Shown: positions 16,117-25,587, counted from the first letter of the stretch. The stretch: 64,000 bases of DNA from Acidobacteriota bacterium (GCA_013289685.1 JABCZL010000003.1:434001-498000); one strand, 5' to 3'. Numbers and translations are program-made. The notes: generated by a model not told the origin, from the sequence alone.

Positions 16117-18816
16117 TCACTGCACCTTAGTCGCCCTCTTCGCGGAGTTATTGGCGGCGTTGGGATCGAAGGCGCTGGAGCTCACCGTCGCCGTGTCATT
16201 GATGGTGCTTCCAGACGAGGCTGTTACCTTCACCACCAGGGTGACGGTCACCTTGGCGCCCTTGGCCAACGACGTCACTTTGCACGATACCGTCCCCGTT
16301 CCTCCCACGGCCGGTCCGGTACATGATCCCACGGTAATGCTCACACTCACGAAGGTCGTGCCCGTCGGAGTCTTATCAATCACGTTGACGGAACTGGCCG
16401 TGTCCGGACCGTTGTTGGTGGCCACGATGGTGTAAGTCAGGTTGCTGCCGCTGGTCACGCTGACGGCCGCGGAGTTGGTCACCGCCATGTCGGCAGCAGT
16501 CAAGGCAATCCGGGCGACGAATGCATCGGTACCAGTTCCGCCTTCGGGGCCGTTGAAGTGAGTCTGGAACGCTCCGGTCGTGGTCGGAAAATTATCGGAC
16601 GAAGTTTGTCCAGCAACGTAAACGCTGCCAGAAGACGTTACCGCAATCCCCTGTCCGTAGTCGTTGCTCGTGCCGCCCAACCAGGTAGAAAACAATAACG
16701 CCGTTCCCGTTGGGTTGAACTCGGTCACGAAGGCATCGTTCCCGTTTACATATTTTCTCACTGGGTTCTTCACGGGAAAACTCAAGTGACCGGGGGTATC
16801 TACCACCGAGCCCGTCACGTATGCGTCTTTGGCTGAGTCCACGTGGATTGCGAATCCTTGCGTCGTATTCGTCGCGACGTTGCGGAGAGGCTGATTTCCC
16901 AGGAAGGTCGAGTAGACCAGACCCGTGCCCGTCGCGTTGAGTTTCGTCACGAAGGTTGTCTGGCACGTGCCTCCAACCTGATTGCAGGTAGTCTGAAAAG
17001 CGCCCTTGGTGATAGGAAAATCCGGCGAATTGCCGGAGCCCGCGACGTATGCGTTCTTCGCGCTGTCTACTGCAATCCCGAGCGGTTTGTCCTGAGTACC
17101 CCCGGTCGTAACACCCCCGAGGTAGGTGGAGTAGATCAGGGACGCTGGGCCGTCCTTGGTCGGATCAAACCTGGCGACGATCCCACGATAGGTGTTGCAC
17201 GCGATGTTCGCCGGCTTGCACGTGGTTTGGAATGCTCCCGGTGTGGTGGGGAAATCTTTATTTCCTGTGTATGCGCTCATGTAGCCATCGCCCGAGCTGT
17301 CAATCGCGACTCCGGTTGCAAACGATTGGGCCTGGGCGGTAGGGCTCCCCAGCAGCGTTCCGTAGAGTTCGCTCGATCCGGTGGCGTTCAGCTTCACAAA
17401 AAAGGTCGTGTAAGGGCCACCCACATAACTGCCCTGAAACGCAGTCGTGCTGAGAGGAAAACCGGGGTCGTTGACATTGCCGGTTGGAAGCACTCCGTTG
17501 GTCTGGCCTACGACGTAAGCCTCTCCAGCCGCATCCACCGCGATCGCCGAAGCGTAGTCAAAACCGGTTCCCCCGATGAACGTCGAGTAGTCGATGGCCG
17601 AACCGGTCGCGTTCAGCTTGGTGACAAAGGCGTCCGGGATGTGCTGACTGTTGCAGGTTGCCGTGGGCTTGCCATTCACCATGAGTTCACCGCAGAATAC
17701 GCGCAACGCACCCGCGGTCGTGGGGTAGTCGTCAGAGTTGGTCCATCCCGTCACGTATGCGTTCCCCGCAGGATCGACTGCAATGCCGTACCCGATATCG
17801 TCGTTGATCCCGCCGAGGTAGGTGGAGTAAATCAAGGCCGTGCCCGTGGAGTTCAGCTTGCTAACGAATACGTCGAAGCACTGGCCCGTCGCGCTGCAAT
17901 TCCCACCGGTGTGATAAGTCTCGAGCGGATTCTTGACCGGGAAGTCGAGTGAGTAAGTCTCGCCGGTAACGTAGGCATTGCCGCTGGAATCCACCGCGAT
18001 GGCCCAGGCGACGTCGTTCTGCGTCCCGCCCAGGTAAGTGGAGTAAGCCAGCACTGGGTCAATCACGAGCGCCCGTTTGCGATCGTAGTTCCCGACTTCG
18101 AAGCGAACAGAATTCCCCGCGACGAGCGCGTAGTGCCCATCAACCAGATGCTTGCGGCCAGCCACGTTCTGGTACATTACGGGCTTGCGGAAGCGAACAT
18201 CGCCCCCGCTCATGCTCAAGAGTAAGTCGCCATTGGTGTCGACCTTCGGCTGCGCGCCGGCGAAGCTCAGCGCAATGCGCCCCGGATCGCCTCCCGGCGC
18301 AACTACGAAATCATATTCAAGTTGACCCTCGGAGCCGTAGTACACCAAGTCGACACCCGGGTAAACGTTCCCGTATTTGACCTTGCGGTAGATGGGGACG
18401 TTGGTGCTCCACTTTTTCGGGTCGTTGCCCAGGAAGTAGTTGCTTCTGCCGGTAAGTTCTTCCACACTGCTGAACGTAGGCATGAGATTCGCGCCAGCAA
18501 GCTGCATGCGCAGCACGGATGTCGCGCGAACTCTGGGACTCTCTTCAGAGCTGTTCTGTCGGAGGTCTATCGCACCTCCCGCTCGCAGAGCGAGCACGGC
18601 TTCATCCGCCGTAAGGAAAAGCTCGTACCCGCTGCCCCGCGCCAGAAATCTGACTCGCGGATCAGTTTGTCCCTGGTTGGCTTCAAAGGCCATCGGCAAC
18701 TTCCCATACTGGCCCACCAGTTGTGCGTGTGCGGCACTTGTTTCGTGCGGCGATTGGGCGAAGCAAGGCAACAGCAGGAAAGCAATAACCAGCAAACGAA
18801 GGCGCACAGATCCCAT
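16117..18816 (-). CDS. Large exported SBBP-repeat / DUF11 protein
   Basis: This is an 899-aa extracellular protein. After a signal peptide (MGSVRLRLLVIAFLLLPCFA) come about 230 residues of the domain that usually precedes SBBP repeats, with MAFEANQGQTD, FLARGSGYELFLT and SNYFLGNDPKKW (DUF7948 type). Eight or so SBBP beta-propeller repeats follow, each with YSTYLGG-(x)n-AIAVDSSGNAYVTG-(x)n-FP. The C-terminus is a DUF11/Ig-like module (DMAVTNSAAVSVTSGSNLTY) ending near NNSAKRATKVQ. The function is unknown, and surface binding is likely. A consensus AGGAGGT site at about 18821-18830 fixes the ATG at 18816. Confidence 0.88.
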   Translation of the reverse strand: MGSVRLRLLVIAFLLLPCFAQSPHETSAAHAQLVGQYGKLPMAFEANQGQTDPRVRFLARGSGYELFLTADEAVLALRAGGAIDLRQNSSEESPRVRATSVLRMQLAGANLMPTFSSVEELTGRSNYFLGNDPKKWSTNVPIYRKVKYGNVYPGVDLVYYGSEGQLEYDFVVAPGGDPGRIALSFAGAQPKVDTNGDLLLSMSGGDVRFRKPVMYQNVAGRKHLVDGHYALVAGNSVRFEVGNYDRKRALVIDPVLAYSTYLGGTQNDVAWAIAVDSSGNAYVTGETYSLDFPVKNPLETYHTGGNCSATGQCFDVFVSKLNSTGTALIYSTYLGGINDDIGYGIAVDPAGNAYVTGWTNSDDYPTTAGALRVFCGELMVNGKPTATCNSQHIPDAFVTKLNATGSAIDYSTFIGGTGFDYASAIAVDAAGEAYVVGQTNGVLPTGNVNDPGFPLSTTAFQGSYVGGPYTTFFVKLNATGSSELYGTLLGSPTAQAQSFATGVAIDSSGDGYMSAYTGNKDFPTTPGAFQTTCKPANIACNTYRGIVARFDPTKDGPASLIYSTYLGGVTTGGTQDKPLGIAVDSAKNAYVAGSGNSPDFPITKGAFQTTCNQVGGTCQTTFVTKLNATGTGLVYSTFLGNQPLRNVATNTTQGFAIHVDSAKDAYVTGSVVDTPGHLSFPVKNPVRKYVNGNDAFVTEFNPTGTALLFSTWLGGTSNDYGQGIAVTSSGSVYVAGQTSSDNFPTTTGAFQTHFNGPEGGTGTDAFVARIALTAADMAVTNSAAVSVTSGSNLTYTIVATNNGPDTASSVNVIDKTPTGTTFVSVSITVGSCTGPAVGGTGTVSCKVTSLAKGAKVTVTLVVKVTASSGSTINDTATVSSSAFDPNAANNSAKRATKVQ

Positions 18817-19004
18817 GGCTACCTCCTCGAACGCTACGTCTTGTCGAACAGGAAACGTCCCGGGGCCCGAGCAGGGGAGGGATGAAGCCGAAGAGCGAAC
18901 AGGATTGTCCTTCCAGACCCACCGGAAGTCAAGAGGCAAGATTTTGCAGTGTCATACCCGACCACGCACTGTGGCGAGGAGATTCGGGCCGAAACAGTCG
19001 CGGC

Positions 19005-19277
19005 CTACGCCGAAGCCGCCGCGGCCTTGGGCTCCGAGAATACCAGCCATTCCAGGCCGGAAAACGGAAGATAAATGTTGGGCGCATCCACGTTGGCCAT
19101 GGCCTTGCCGGTAATCTCGCGGAGCGCTGTCACCATTTCGTCGCTGACAAAACAAAATCCAGTTTCATCGGTGGCAGCCACCGTGCCGGGAAAGGCCCGG
19201 CTGAAAAGAGAAACTTTCACGATCACGTGCTTCCCCACCAGCTTGTCTTTGAACGAAGGTGAGTCTGGCAGCGGCAT
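19005..19277 (-). CDS. Small hypothetical protein
   Basis: This 90-aa protein begins MPLPDSPSFKDKLVGKHVIVKVSLFSR. It reads as a compact beta-rich domain (VIVKVSLFSRAFPGTVAATDETGFCFVSDEMV), reminiscent of small Sm-like or SH3-like barrels, but I cannot name the family. It has no signal or membrane segment. AGGA lies upstream of the ATG at 19277. Support comes from the ribosome site and balanced composition only. Confidence 0.55.
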   Translation of the reverse strand: MPLPDSPSFKDKLVGKHVIVKVSLFSRAFPGTVAATDETGFCFVSDEMVTALREITGKAMANVDAPNIYLPFSGLEWLVFSEPKAAAASA

Positions 19278-19806
19278 AGCGTCCTCCCCAGAAATGCTCC
19301 TGCCAATAGGTTGCGGCTCGCACCTCAAATTGAACAAGCCCCGTTCGGTATCCGCCGTTACGACCGTAATCAACCCGCAAGTCCCGTCAGGCTCAGAATT
19401 CGGACGACGCAGATTCGGAAACCGGAGGTGCCGATCGGAATGAAAACTCGGTAGTGGCTAAATTTGGATTTCTCCGCGACCTTTGCGGCTTTTCTTCGCG
19501 AACTTTGCGGTTAGAGTCTCTTAACTGACGCATCCAGGGCAATAGGCTTAACCGCGGAGATCGCAGAGAAATCCCAAAAGTCAGCTACTACCGAAAACTC
19601 TTTCATATTGACGCGAACCGGGATTGGAGAGACAATCACAGCCGCTTTTAGGCCAAGACACATGTCTTGCCCTAAGCGTAAGAATGAGTTCACCACCGGG
19701 CCCCCCTTCACTTGCAGGACGACTCCCCCCGGAGGCTAGGAAACTAGCAAACCTTAAATCTCTTAACCAAGGCGCACTACACACCCGCAATGAGGAGGAT
19801 CTACAA
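19278..19806. other. 529-bp intergenic region with a large inverted-repeat element
   Basis: No gene is supported. The middle (19442-19603) is an imperfect inverted element, described separately. A Shine-Dalgarno GAGGAGGAT lies just before the sedolisin start at 19807. Confidence 0.6.
19442..19603 (+). repeat. MITE-like imperfect inverted repeat
   Basis: The left arm GAAAACTCGGTAGTGGCT ... GGATTTCTCCGCGAC pairs with the right arm GCAGAGAAATCC ... CAGCTACTACCGAAAACTC. Inside are direct repeats of the CTCCGCGA-CCTTTGCGG / CTTCGCGAACTTTGCGGTTA type. A relic of the inner motif recurs at about 31553-31600 (CTCCGCGATCTCGGCGGC). Confidence 0.65.
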
Positions 19807-21132
19807 ATGAGACGTGCAACCGTGTTCACCGCTGTCGCTCCGCTGATCTTGGCCTGTGCCACTTCCGTGTCCGCGCAGGAACCGTCATTGGCCCACAAGG
19901 GCAGAGTGGTCATCCCTGAGTCCGCAATTGAGCGCCCTGAGGATGTCGGCGTTCGTGCGCACACTCCTTACCAGATTTTTGTGCTCGCAGATCGGGAGAA
20001 GTTTGGAGCTCAACCCAATGGCTATGCCTTACCCGAGGCCGTTGCGGCTCCAAATTCACCTCCTGTCCCCGGCCTAGGGTTCGAGACTCCCGCTTCGATT
20101 GCCTGTATTTATCACTTGGTGACTCCGGTGACGGGCTGCAATCCGAACACCTTCAAAACCAATCCCAGCGGCGGCAGCAAGGCCATTGGGATCGTGGACG
20201 CGTATGACTACCCAACCGCCATGGCCGATCTGAATGCATTCTCTGCGCAGTTCGGTCTTCCCGCAGTTACCTCAACCACTTTCCAGGTAGTTTTTGCCGG
20301 CGGCACTGGCGGTTGTGCAGGCACCGATCCCGGAAATGATGCAGGTTGGGAGGGAGAGCAGGCGCTGGATATTGAATGGGCCCACTCGATGGCGCCCAAG
20401 GCCAAAATCATCCTGGTGGAGGCGGCTTCGAGTTCCTTTACTGACTTGTTAGTCGCCGAGGATTGTGCCAGCAAACTGGTGGCGGCGGCCGGCGGTGGAG
20501 AAATTTCCAACAGTTGGGGTGGATCCGAGTTCTCCAGCGAAACTACCTATGACGCGCATTTCAAAAAGGCAAAGATCGTCTATTTTGCATCGACCGGCGA
20601 TTCGGCGGGCACAGAGTGGCCCAGCGTTTCTACCAGCGTGGTTGCCGTCGGCGGCACCACCACGAGCAGAGTCAATAGTGGCACTACGTTCGGCAACTTC
20701 ATCGGCGAAGCCGCCTGGGAGAATGGCGGTGGGGGCTTGAGCGCATACGAACCCCGCCCCAGCTACCAGAGCTCCTTGCCGAAAGCGACCCATCGCCTTG
20801 TGCCCGATGTCTCCTCCGATGCCAACCCCAACACCGGAGTCTGGGTCTATGACAACAATCCCACCAATGGCTGCTGCTGGTTTGTATTCGGCGGCACCAG
20901 CGTTGCGTCGCCCAGTTGGGCCGGCATCGTGAACGCGGCCGGGCACTTTGCCGCCTCCAGCACTGCCGAACTCACTACCATCTACGCTGCCTACGCCTCG
21001 TCAACGAATTATCCCGCAGACTACAACGACATCTCTTATGGTCTCTGCGGCTTCTATGACGGAAACATTGCCGTCGCCAAGTGGGATCCGTGCACTGGCA
21101 TCGGCAGTCCAAAAGGATATGTTGGGAAGTAA
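19807..21132 (+). CDS. Sedolisin (S53) family serine-carboxyl peptidase without prodomain
   Basis: This is a 441-aa exported peptidase with a signal peptide (LILACATSVSAQ). The Glu-Asp of the triad are in WEGEQALDIEW (Glu184, Asp188), the oxyanion region is ISNSWGGSE, and the nucleophile is Ser365 in FGGTSVASP. The C-terminal calcium site is YNDISYG ... WDPCTGIGSPKGY. Unlike most sedolisins it has no Pro-kumamolisin activation prodomain: only about 90 residues precede the peptidase core. The GAGGAGGA site supports the ATG at 19807. A strong terminator follows. Activity in acid is known for the family but not shown here. Confidence 0.88.
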   Translation: MRRATVFTAVAPLILACATSVSAQEPSLAHKGRVVIPESAIERPEDVGVRAHTPYQIFVLADREKFGAQPNGYALPEAVAAPNSPPVPGLGFETPASIACIYHLVTPVTGCNPNTFKTNPSGGSKAIGIVDAYDYPTAMADLNAFSAQFGLPAVTSTTFQVVFAGGTGGCAGTDPGNDAGWEGEQALDIEWAHSMAPKAKIILVEAASSSFTDLLVAEDCASKLVAAAGGGEISNSWGGSEFSSETTYDAHFKKAKIVYFASTGDSAGTEWPSVSTSVVAVGGTTTSRVNSGTTFGNFIGEAAWENGGGGLSAYEPRPSYQSSLPKATHRLVPDVSSDANPNTGVWVYDNNPTNGCCWFVFGGTSVASPSWAGIVNAAGHFAASSTAELTTIYAAYASSTNYPADYNDISYGLCGFYDGNIAVAKWDPCTGIGSPKGYVGK

Positions 21133-21150
21133 GCGTCAACCTAATGCTTA

Positions 21151-21180
21151 GGCCCTGCCAGAATGGCAGGGCCTTTCTTT
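21151..21180 (+). terminator. Rho-independent terminator after the sedolisin gene
   Basis: AGGCCCTGCC, loop AGAAT, GGCAGGGCCT, followed by TTCTT. The stem is a perfect 10 bp. Confidence 0.9.
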
Positions 21181-21344
21181 GACGCTTGCGCGATTGCTGA
21201 CCTCGAACCGGCCATTGTTTCCAGTTTCCTCCTGCGCTAGACTTATCTCGCTCTCGCGACGCTCCCCCCTCCTTTCCTTCCCCACCCGTGAACTACCCAT
21301 TTGCTGCAATGTGTGTGCAACCCAGCGCGGTCAGTCGTAAGGCC

Positions 21345-21360
21345 ACACCATATATGGTGT
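21345..21360. promoter_or_regulatory. Perfect 16-bp palindrome ACACCATATATGGTGT
   Basis: This is an operator-like site 8 bp upstream of a TTGACC -35 candidate. The binding factor is unknown. Confidence 0.5.
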
Positions 21361-21368
21361 TATATTGC

Positions 21369-21398
21369 TTGACCCCGCCCCAATTTCACCGTTACAGT
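21369..21398 (+). promoter_or_regulatory. Candidate sigma70 promoter for smc
   Basis: TTGACC (21369-21374), 18 bp, TACAGT (21393-21398). It would give a leader of about 185 nt. Confidence 0.45.
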
Positions 21399-21538
21399 AG
21401 CTTAACTTTGTGCCCGCCCTGTCCAGCCTGGGGTGAAGAATGGTCGCGCATCGACCGCAGCATGCATCGAATCGGCGAGAGGAATCTTGTTGGTAAATAC
21501 CCGCGTCCATGGAGCCAGTACGCCGATGCAAAGCGAAC

Positions 21539-21571
21539 GACTAGCAACTGGCCACTGACCACTAGCCACCG
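21539..21571 (+). repeat. Heptamer array upstream of smc
   Basis: 7-bp units ACTAGCA-ACTGGCC-ACTGACC-ACTAGCC-ACC. Confidence 0.75.
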
Positions 21572-21589
21572 GTTTTCAAGGAGTTTACG

Positions 21590-24500
21590 TTGCTCAAACT
21601 GAAGAGGCTTCAGATTCTCGGGTTCAAATCGTTCTGTGACCGCACCGAACTCAAGTTCCACGGGGACGGCGTGGCGGCCATCATCGGCCCCAACGGCTGC
21701 GGCAAGTCGAATATTTCCGACGCCATCTCCTGGGTGCTGGGCGAGCAGTCGGCCAAGACCCTGCGCGGCGCCCGCATGGAAGACGTCATCTTCGCCGGCA
21801 CTCGCGACCGCAAACCCACCGGCATGGCGGAAGTCTCGCTCACGCTGATTGATCCCGAAGCCTACAGCGGAGCCGACGCCAACGCACCAACCGAAATCGA
21901 GATTCAAGAAGAAATGCCCAAGGCCGAAAAGGAACCGGGTGCCCCATTTCTCGCGTCTTCTGCGAGAAGTGGGGATTTTGACTCCGACTCCAACATCACC
22001 GACGACTGGGACGAAGCCTCCATCCGCGCCCGCGCTGCCCAAGCCACAGAAGAAGCCGTAGAAGACGCCCAGCCCGGCAAGACCGAAGAAGTAGAAATCC
22101 CGCGCTCGAAAGTGAACATCCACGCCGTCGCCTTCCCCGACGACGAACCGATCTTCGCACTGCCCGCGCATAACGTCTCTGCGCCCGCCAACGCCGCGTC
22201 TGTCGGTACCGTGGCCCCGCACGTCGTTCTCAAGATCCGCCGCCGCAAATTCAACCAGCAGCAGTTCCACCGCGGAGAAATCGTGGTCACCCGCCGCCTG
22301 TTCCGCTCTGGCGACAGCGAATATCTGCTGAACGGCAAACTCTGCCGCCTGCGTGACATTCAGGAATTGTTCATGGGCACTGGCCTGGGCCCCGAATCCT
22401 ACGCCCTGATCGAACAGGGACGCATCGGCCAGATCCTCAGCAGCCGTCCCACCGACCGCCGCGCAATTCTTGAAGAGGCCGCGGGGATTACGAAATTCAA
22501 AACGAAAAAGCTCCTGGCCGAGGCCCGACTCGAAGACGCCAAGCTGAATCTTTCCCGCATCAACGACATCTTCGACGAAGTCACGCGCCAGATGAATTCG
22601 CTGAAGCGCCAAGCATCCAAGGCCGAACGCTACGCGCGCCTCCGCGAAGAAATGCGCGCCAAGCTGCGGCTCGTTCTGGCCAGCAAATTCGCCGCCATCG
22701 AGCACGAAAGCGCGGAACTCGATTCTCAGCTCAACGCCCTCGCCGAGGAAATGCAGCATCGCACCGAGGCCGTGCAGCAACTCGAAGCCGAGCATGCCGA
22801 ACGCACCCAGCGCGGCTACGACATCGAGACCGAACTGCGCGAGAACCGGGAACGCATCAGCCGGATTACCCTCGAAATCGATCGCGCCCACGCCCGCCGC
22901 CGCCACAACGAAGAACGCTGTGCCGAACTGCTGGTGCGCACCGCTTCGTCCGAAGCCGAATTGGCGCAGGCCCGTCACCGCTTGACGGCCCTAGAATCGG
23001 AACGCGAATCGAATGCCCAGATTCTCGAATCCGCCGCCGCCGACCTCGCCGCCGCGCAGAGCGACCTGGCGCTCTGCCAGCAGGACGCAGCCGCGGCCGC
23101 AGCCAGCCTCGCCGAAATCGAGCGCCAGCAGGAAGAATCGCGCGTCGCTATTTTCGATACCGTCTCCTCGGCGTCACGTCTTCGCAACCAGTTGGCGCAG
23201 GCCGAAGAGCGCCTAGCAGGCGCCGACCGCGAAGCCCGCCGCCGCGAAGCCGAGATTACCAACGCCAACTACCAGGTCGTAGCGTTCGGTGGACAGCGTG
23301 GCCAACTCGCCCTCGAATTTGAAACCGTCACGCAGCGCGTCAGCGGCATCGCCGAAGAAATCAGCCAGCTGCGACGCCTGATCGAATCGAAAAAGCTGGA
23401 AGAAACCCGAGCCAAGACCAACCTCGACGTCCTCCGCGCCGAATACGCGACCGCTCTCGGCAAGAAAGGCTCGCTAGAAGCCGTCATCGCTGAACATGGA
23501 TATTCCACGGAGTCCGTCCGCCGCCTGTTTCAGTCCGGCGTGATGCACGGAGGCCTCGCGCCCGTAGGCGTGCTCGCCGATTTCCTCGAAGTGGAACCGC
23601 GCTACGAACGCGTGGTCGAAGACTTCCTGCGCGACGAACTGAACTACGTGGTCGTCAAGTCCTGGGACGCCGCCGACGAAGGTCTCCGCATGCTGCGCAC
23701 TGGAGTCGACGGACGCGCCACCTTCCTCGTCCATCCCGAGGACGCGCAAGCGAAGTTCTCTTTCATCCTCGATGAAGCCGCGCACTGCGCGCCGCCCGCG
23801 GCGCAAATCGTTCCGCTGAAGAGCACCATTCGCGTGCTCGACGGCTTCGGCAAGTCGCTGGAAGTGATCCTGCCCAAACTGCGCGACGGCTATATCGTTC
23901 CCGAAGCCAACGTGGCTCGCGGCTTAGCCCTCGAAAATCCCGACGCCTTCTTTCTCTCGCAAGCCGGCGAATGCTTCCACAACGTGACCGTCACCGGAGG
24001 CAAACAGCGCGCCGAAGGCCCGTTGTCGATGAAGCGTGAACTGCGCGACGTCCTCCGCCAGCTCGAAGATCTGGAACGCGCCCTGCGCGACGAAGAAATG
24101 CGCGTGCTCACCCTGGGCCGTGAAATCAAAGAGCTCAGTTCCCTGCTCGACCGCCTTGACGGCGAAAAACGCGAAGCCGAACATCAGGCCATGACGTCGG
24201 GCCACATGCTGCAGCAGCTCGATTCCGAGATGACCCGCGTCAGTGAACGCCTCAGCGTCTCTCAACTCGAACTACAGCGCCTCGCCTCCGAGCGCGCCGA
24301 CCAGGAAGGCATCGTCTGCGCCCGACAGTCCGAAATCGAAACCCTGGAACTGCAGCGCATCCAGCTCGAACAGCAAATCGCCGCTGCGCAGGAATCGCTC
24401 ACCGCATTGCGCCAACGCCGCGAAGAATCCGCTCAAACGACGTCTCAGCACGCCGCTCGCGTGGCCACGCTCGCAGAGCGCCACCGCTCGGCCGCAGCCG

Positions 24501-25567
24501 TGCTGCAGCGCATTGAGTCCCTGTTCTCCGAAATGGGCGAGCGCGTTCATGCTCTGGCCTCGCAAATCGAAGCTGCTGCCGCCGAAAAACTGCAGCGCGA
24601 ATCGGAAAACGAACAACTCCTGCAGCACGCCGCAGATCTCGAAGCCGAGCGCAATGCCGCGCAGGCTCGCGAAGGCCTGCTGCAATTCGAGACCGAACAA
24701 CTCCGCGCCCGCCTGATGGAGATCGACGAACTTCTGCGCAATAGCCGCCTGCTGCTCGATCAGGCGCGCGATCGCCGTGGCGAACTCTCCGCCGCCGCCG
24801 CCAAGCTCCAATCCGACGCGCAGTACATGTCGGAAACTTGCATCAACGAACTCGGCGTCGAACGTTCTGCATTAATGGCCGACACGACGCTGGCCGCCGT
24901 CACTGACGAACAGCTTGCCGCCGAAGATCAGCTCTACCGCGACATGCGCGCCAAGCTCGAAGCCATGGGCCCGGTCAACATGATGGCGCTCGAAGAATAC
25001 AAGGAAACCGCCGAGCGTCATTCGTTCCTTGAAACCCAGCGCAAAGACTTGATCTCGTCCATCGAGAACACGACGGCCACCATCAAAGAGATCGACCAAA
25101 TCTCGCGCCAGAAATTTGAAGAAGCTTTCGCCAAGATCAACGAGAACTTCCAGGCCACCTTCAAGAAACTGTTCGGCGGCGGCCACGCCTTCATGAAGCT
25201 GACTGACGAAGAAAACAGCGCCGAAAGCGGCATCGACGTCGTAGCCTCGCCTCCCGGCAAACGCCTGCAAAGTGTCCTACTGCTCTCCGGAGGCGAAAAG
25301 GCGCTCACCGCGCTGGCCCTGCTGGTCGGCATCTTCCAGTACGCCCCCAGCCCGTTCTGCATCCTCGACGAAGTCGACGCCCCGCTCGACGAGGCCAACA
25401 TCGGCCGCTTCACCGACCTGGTCAAAGAGATGAGCGTGCAGACTCAATTCGTGCTCATCACCCACAGCAAGAAAACCATGAGCATCGCCCCTGTGCTCTA
25501 CGGCGTGACCATGCAAGAACCCGGCGTCTCGAAGCTGGTCTCGGTGCGATTCGGAGCACCAGCCTAG
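21590..25567 (+). CDS. smc: Chromosome segregation ATPase SMC with head insertion
   Basis: This is a 1325-aa SMC protein, the ATP-driven coiled-coil ring that organises the nucleoid. Walker A GPNGCGKS is at residues 33-40, followed by a long coiled coil. The hinge is near 640-800 (GGLAPVGVLADFLEVEPRYE), then the second coil, the signature LLSGGEKALTALALL and Walker B FCILDEVDAPLDEANI. The start is a TTG at 21590 with AAGGAG six bases upstream. The N-terminal head carries an extra segment of about 120 residues (91-225) before EIVVTRRLFRSGDSEYLLNG. It is acidic, Ala-rich and not expected in the family. A 45-bp family-A palindromic element encodes residues 117-131 of it. Confidence 0.96.
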   Translation: MLKLKRLQILGFKSFCDRTELKFHGDGVAAIIGPNGCGKSNISDAISWVLGEQSAKTLRGARMEDVIFAGTRDRKPTGMAEVSLTLIDPEAYSGADANAPTEIEIQEEMPKAEKEPGAPFLASSARSGDFDSDSNITDDWDEASIRARAAQATEEAVEDAQPGKTEEVEIPRSKVNIHAVAFPDDEPIFALPAHNVSAPANAASVGTVAPHVVLKIRRRKFNQQQFHRGEIVVTRRLFRSGDSEYLLNGKLCRLRDIQELFMGTGLGPESYALIEQGRIGQILSSRPTDRRAILEEAAGITKFKTKKLLAEARLEDAKLNLSRINDIFDEVTRQMNSLKRQASKAERYARLREEMRAKLRLVLASKFAAIEHESAELDSQLNALAEEMQHRTEAVQQLEAEHAERTQRGYDIETELRENRERISRITLEIDRAHARRRHNEERCAELLVRTASSEAELAQARHRLTALESERESNAQILESAAADLAAAQSDLALCQQDAAAAAASLAEIERQQEESRVAIFDTVSSASRLRNQLAQAEERLAGADREARRREAEITNANYQVVAFGGQRGQLALEFETVTQRVSGIAEEISQLRRLIESKKLEETRAKTNLDVLRAEYATALGKKGSLEAVIAEHGYSTESVRRLFQSGVMHGGLAPVGVLADFLEVEPRYERVVEDFLRDELNYVVVKSWDAADEGLRMLRTGVDGRATFLVHPEDAQAKFSFILDEAAHCAPPAAQIVPLKSTIRVLDGFGKSLEVILPKLRDGYIVPEANVARGLALENPDAFFLSQAGECFHNVTVTGGKQRAEGPLSMKRELRDVLRQLEDLERALRDEEMRVLTLGREIKELSSLLDRLDGEKREAEHQAMTSGHMLQQLDSEMTRVSERLSVSQLELQRLASERADQEGIVCARQSEIETLELQRIQLEQQIAAAQESLTALRQRREESAQTTSQHAARVATLAERHRSAAAVLQRIESLFSEMGERVHALASQIEAAAAEKLQRESENEQLLQHAADLEAERNAAQAREGLLQFETEQLRARLMEIDELLRNSRLLLDQARDRRGELSAAAAKLQSDAQYMSETCINELGVERSALMADTTLAAVTDEQLAAEDQLYRDMRAKLEAMGPVNMMALEEYKETAERHSFLETQRKDLISSIENTTATIKEIDQISRQKFEEAFAKINENFQATFKKLFGGGHAFMKLTDEENSAESGIDVVASPPGKRLQSVLLLSGGEKALTALALLVGIFQYAPSPFCILDEVDAPLDEANIGRFTDLVKEMSVQTQFVLITHSKKTMSIAPVLYGVTMQEPGVSKLVSVRFGAPA
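21937..21981 (+). repeat. Palindromic repeat family A inside smc, in frame
   Basis: GGGTGCCCCATTTCTCGCG ... AGTGGGGATTTTGA is a 45-bp copy encoding GAPFLASSARSGDFD. Its length is a multiple of three. Confidence 0.9.
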
Positions 25568-25587
25568 GCGATACGACCCCGTTGGAA

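Larger units (their letters stand above)
21133..21589. other. 457-bp intergenic region before smc
   Basis: It holds the terminator above, a perfect 16-bp palindrome (21345-21360), a promoter candidate (21369-21398) and a heptamer array (21539-21571). No gene is supported. Confidence 0.6.
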
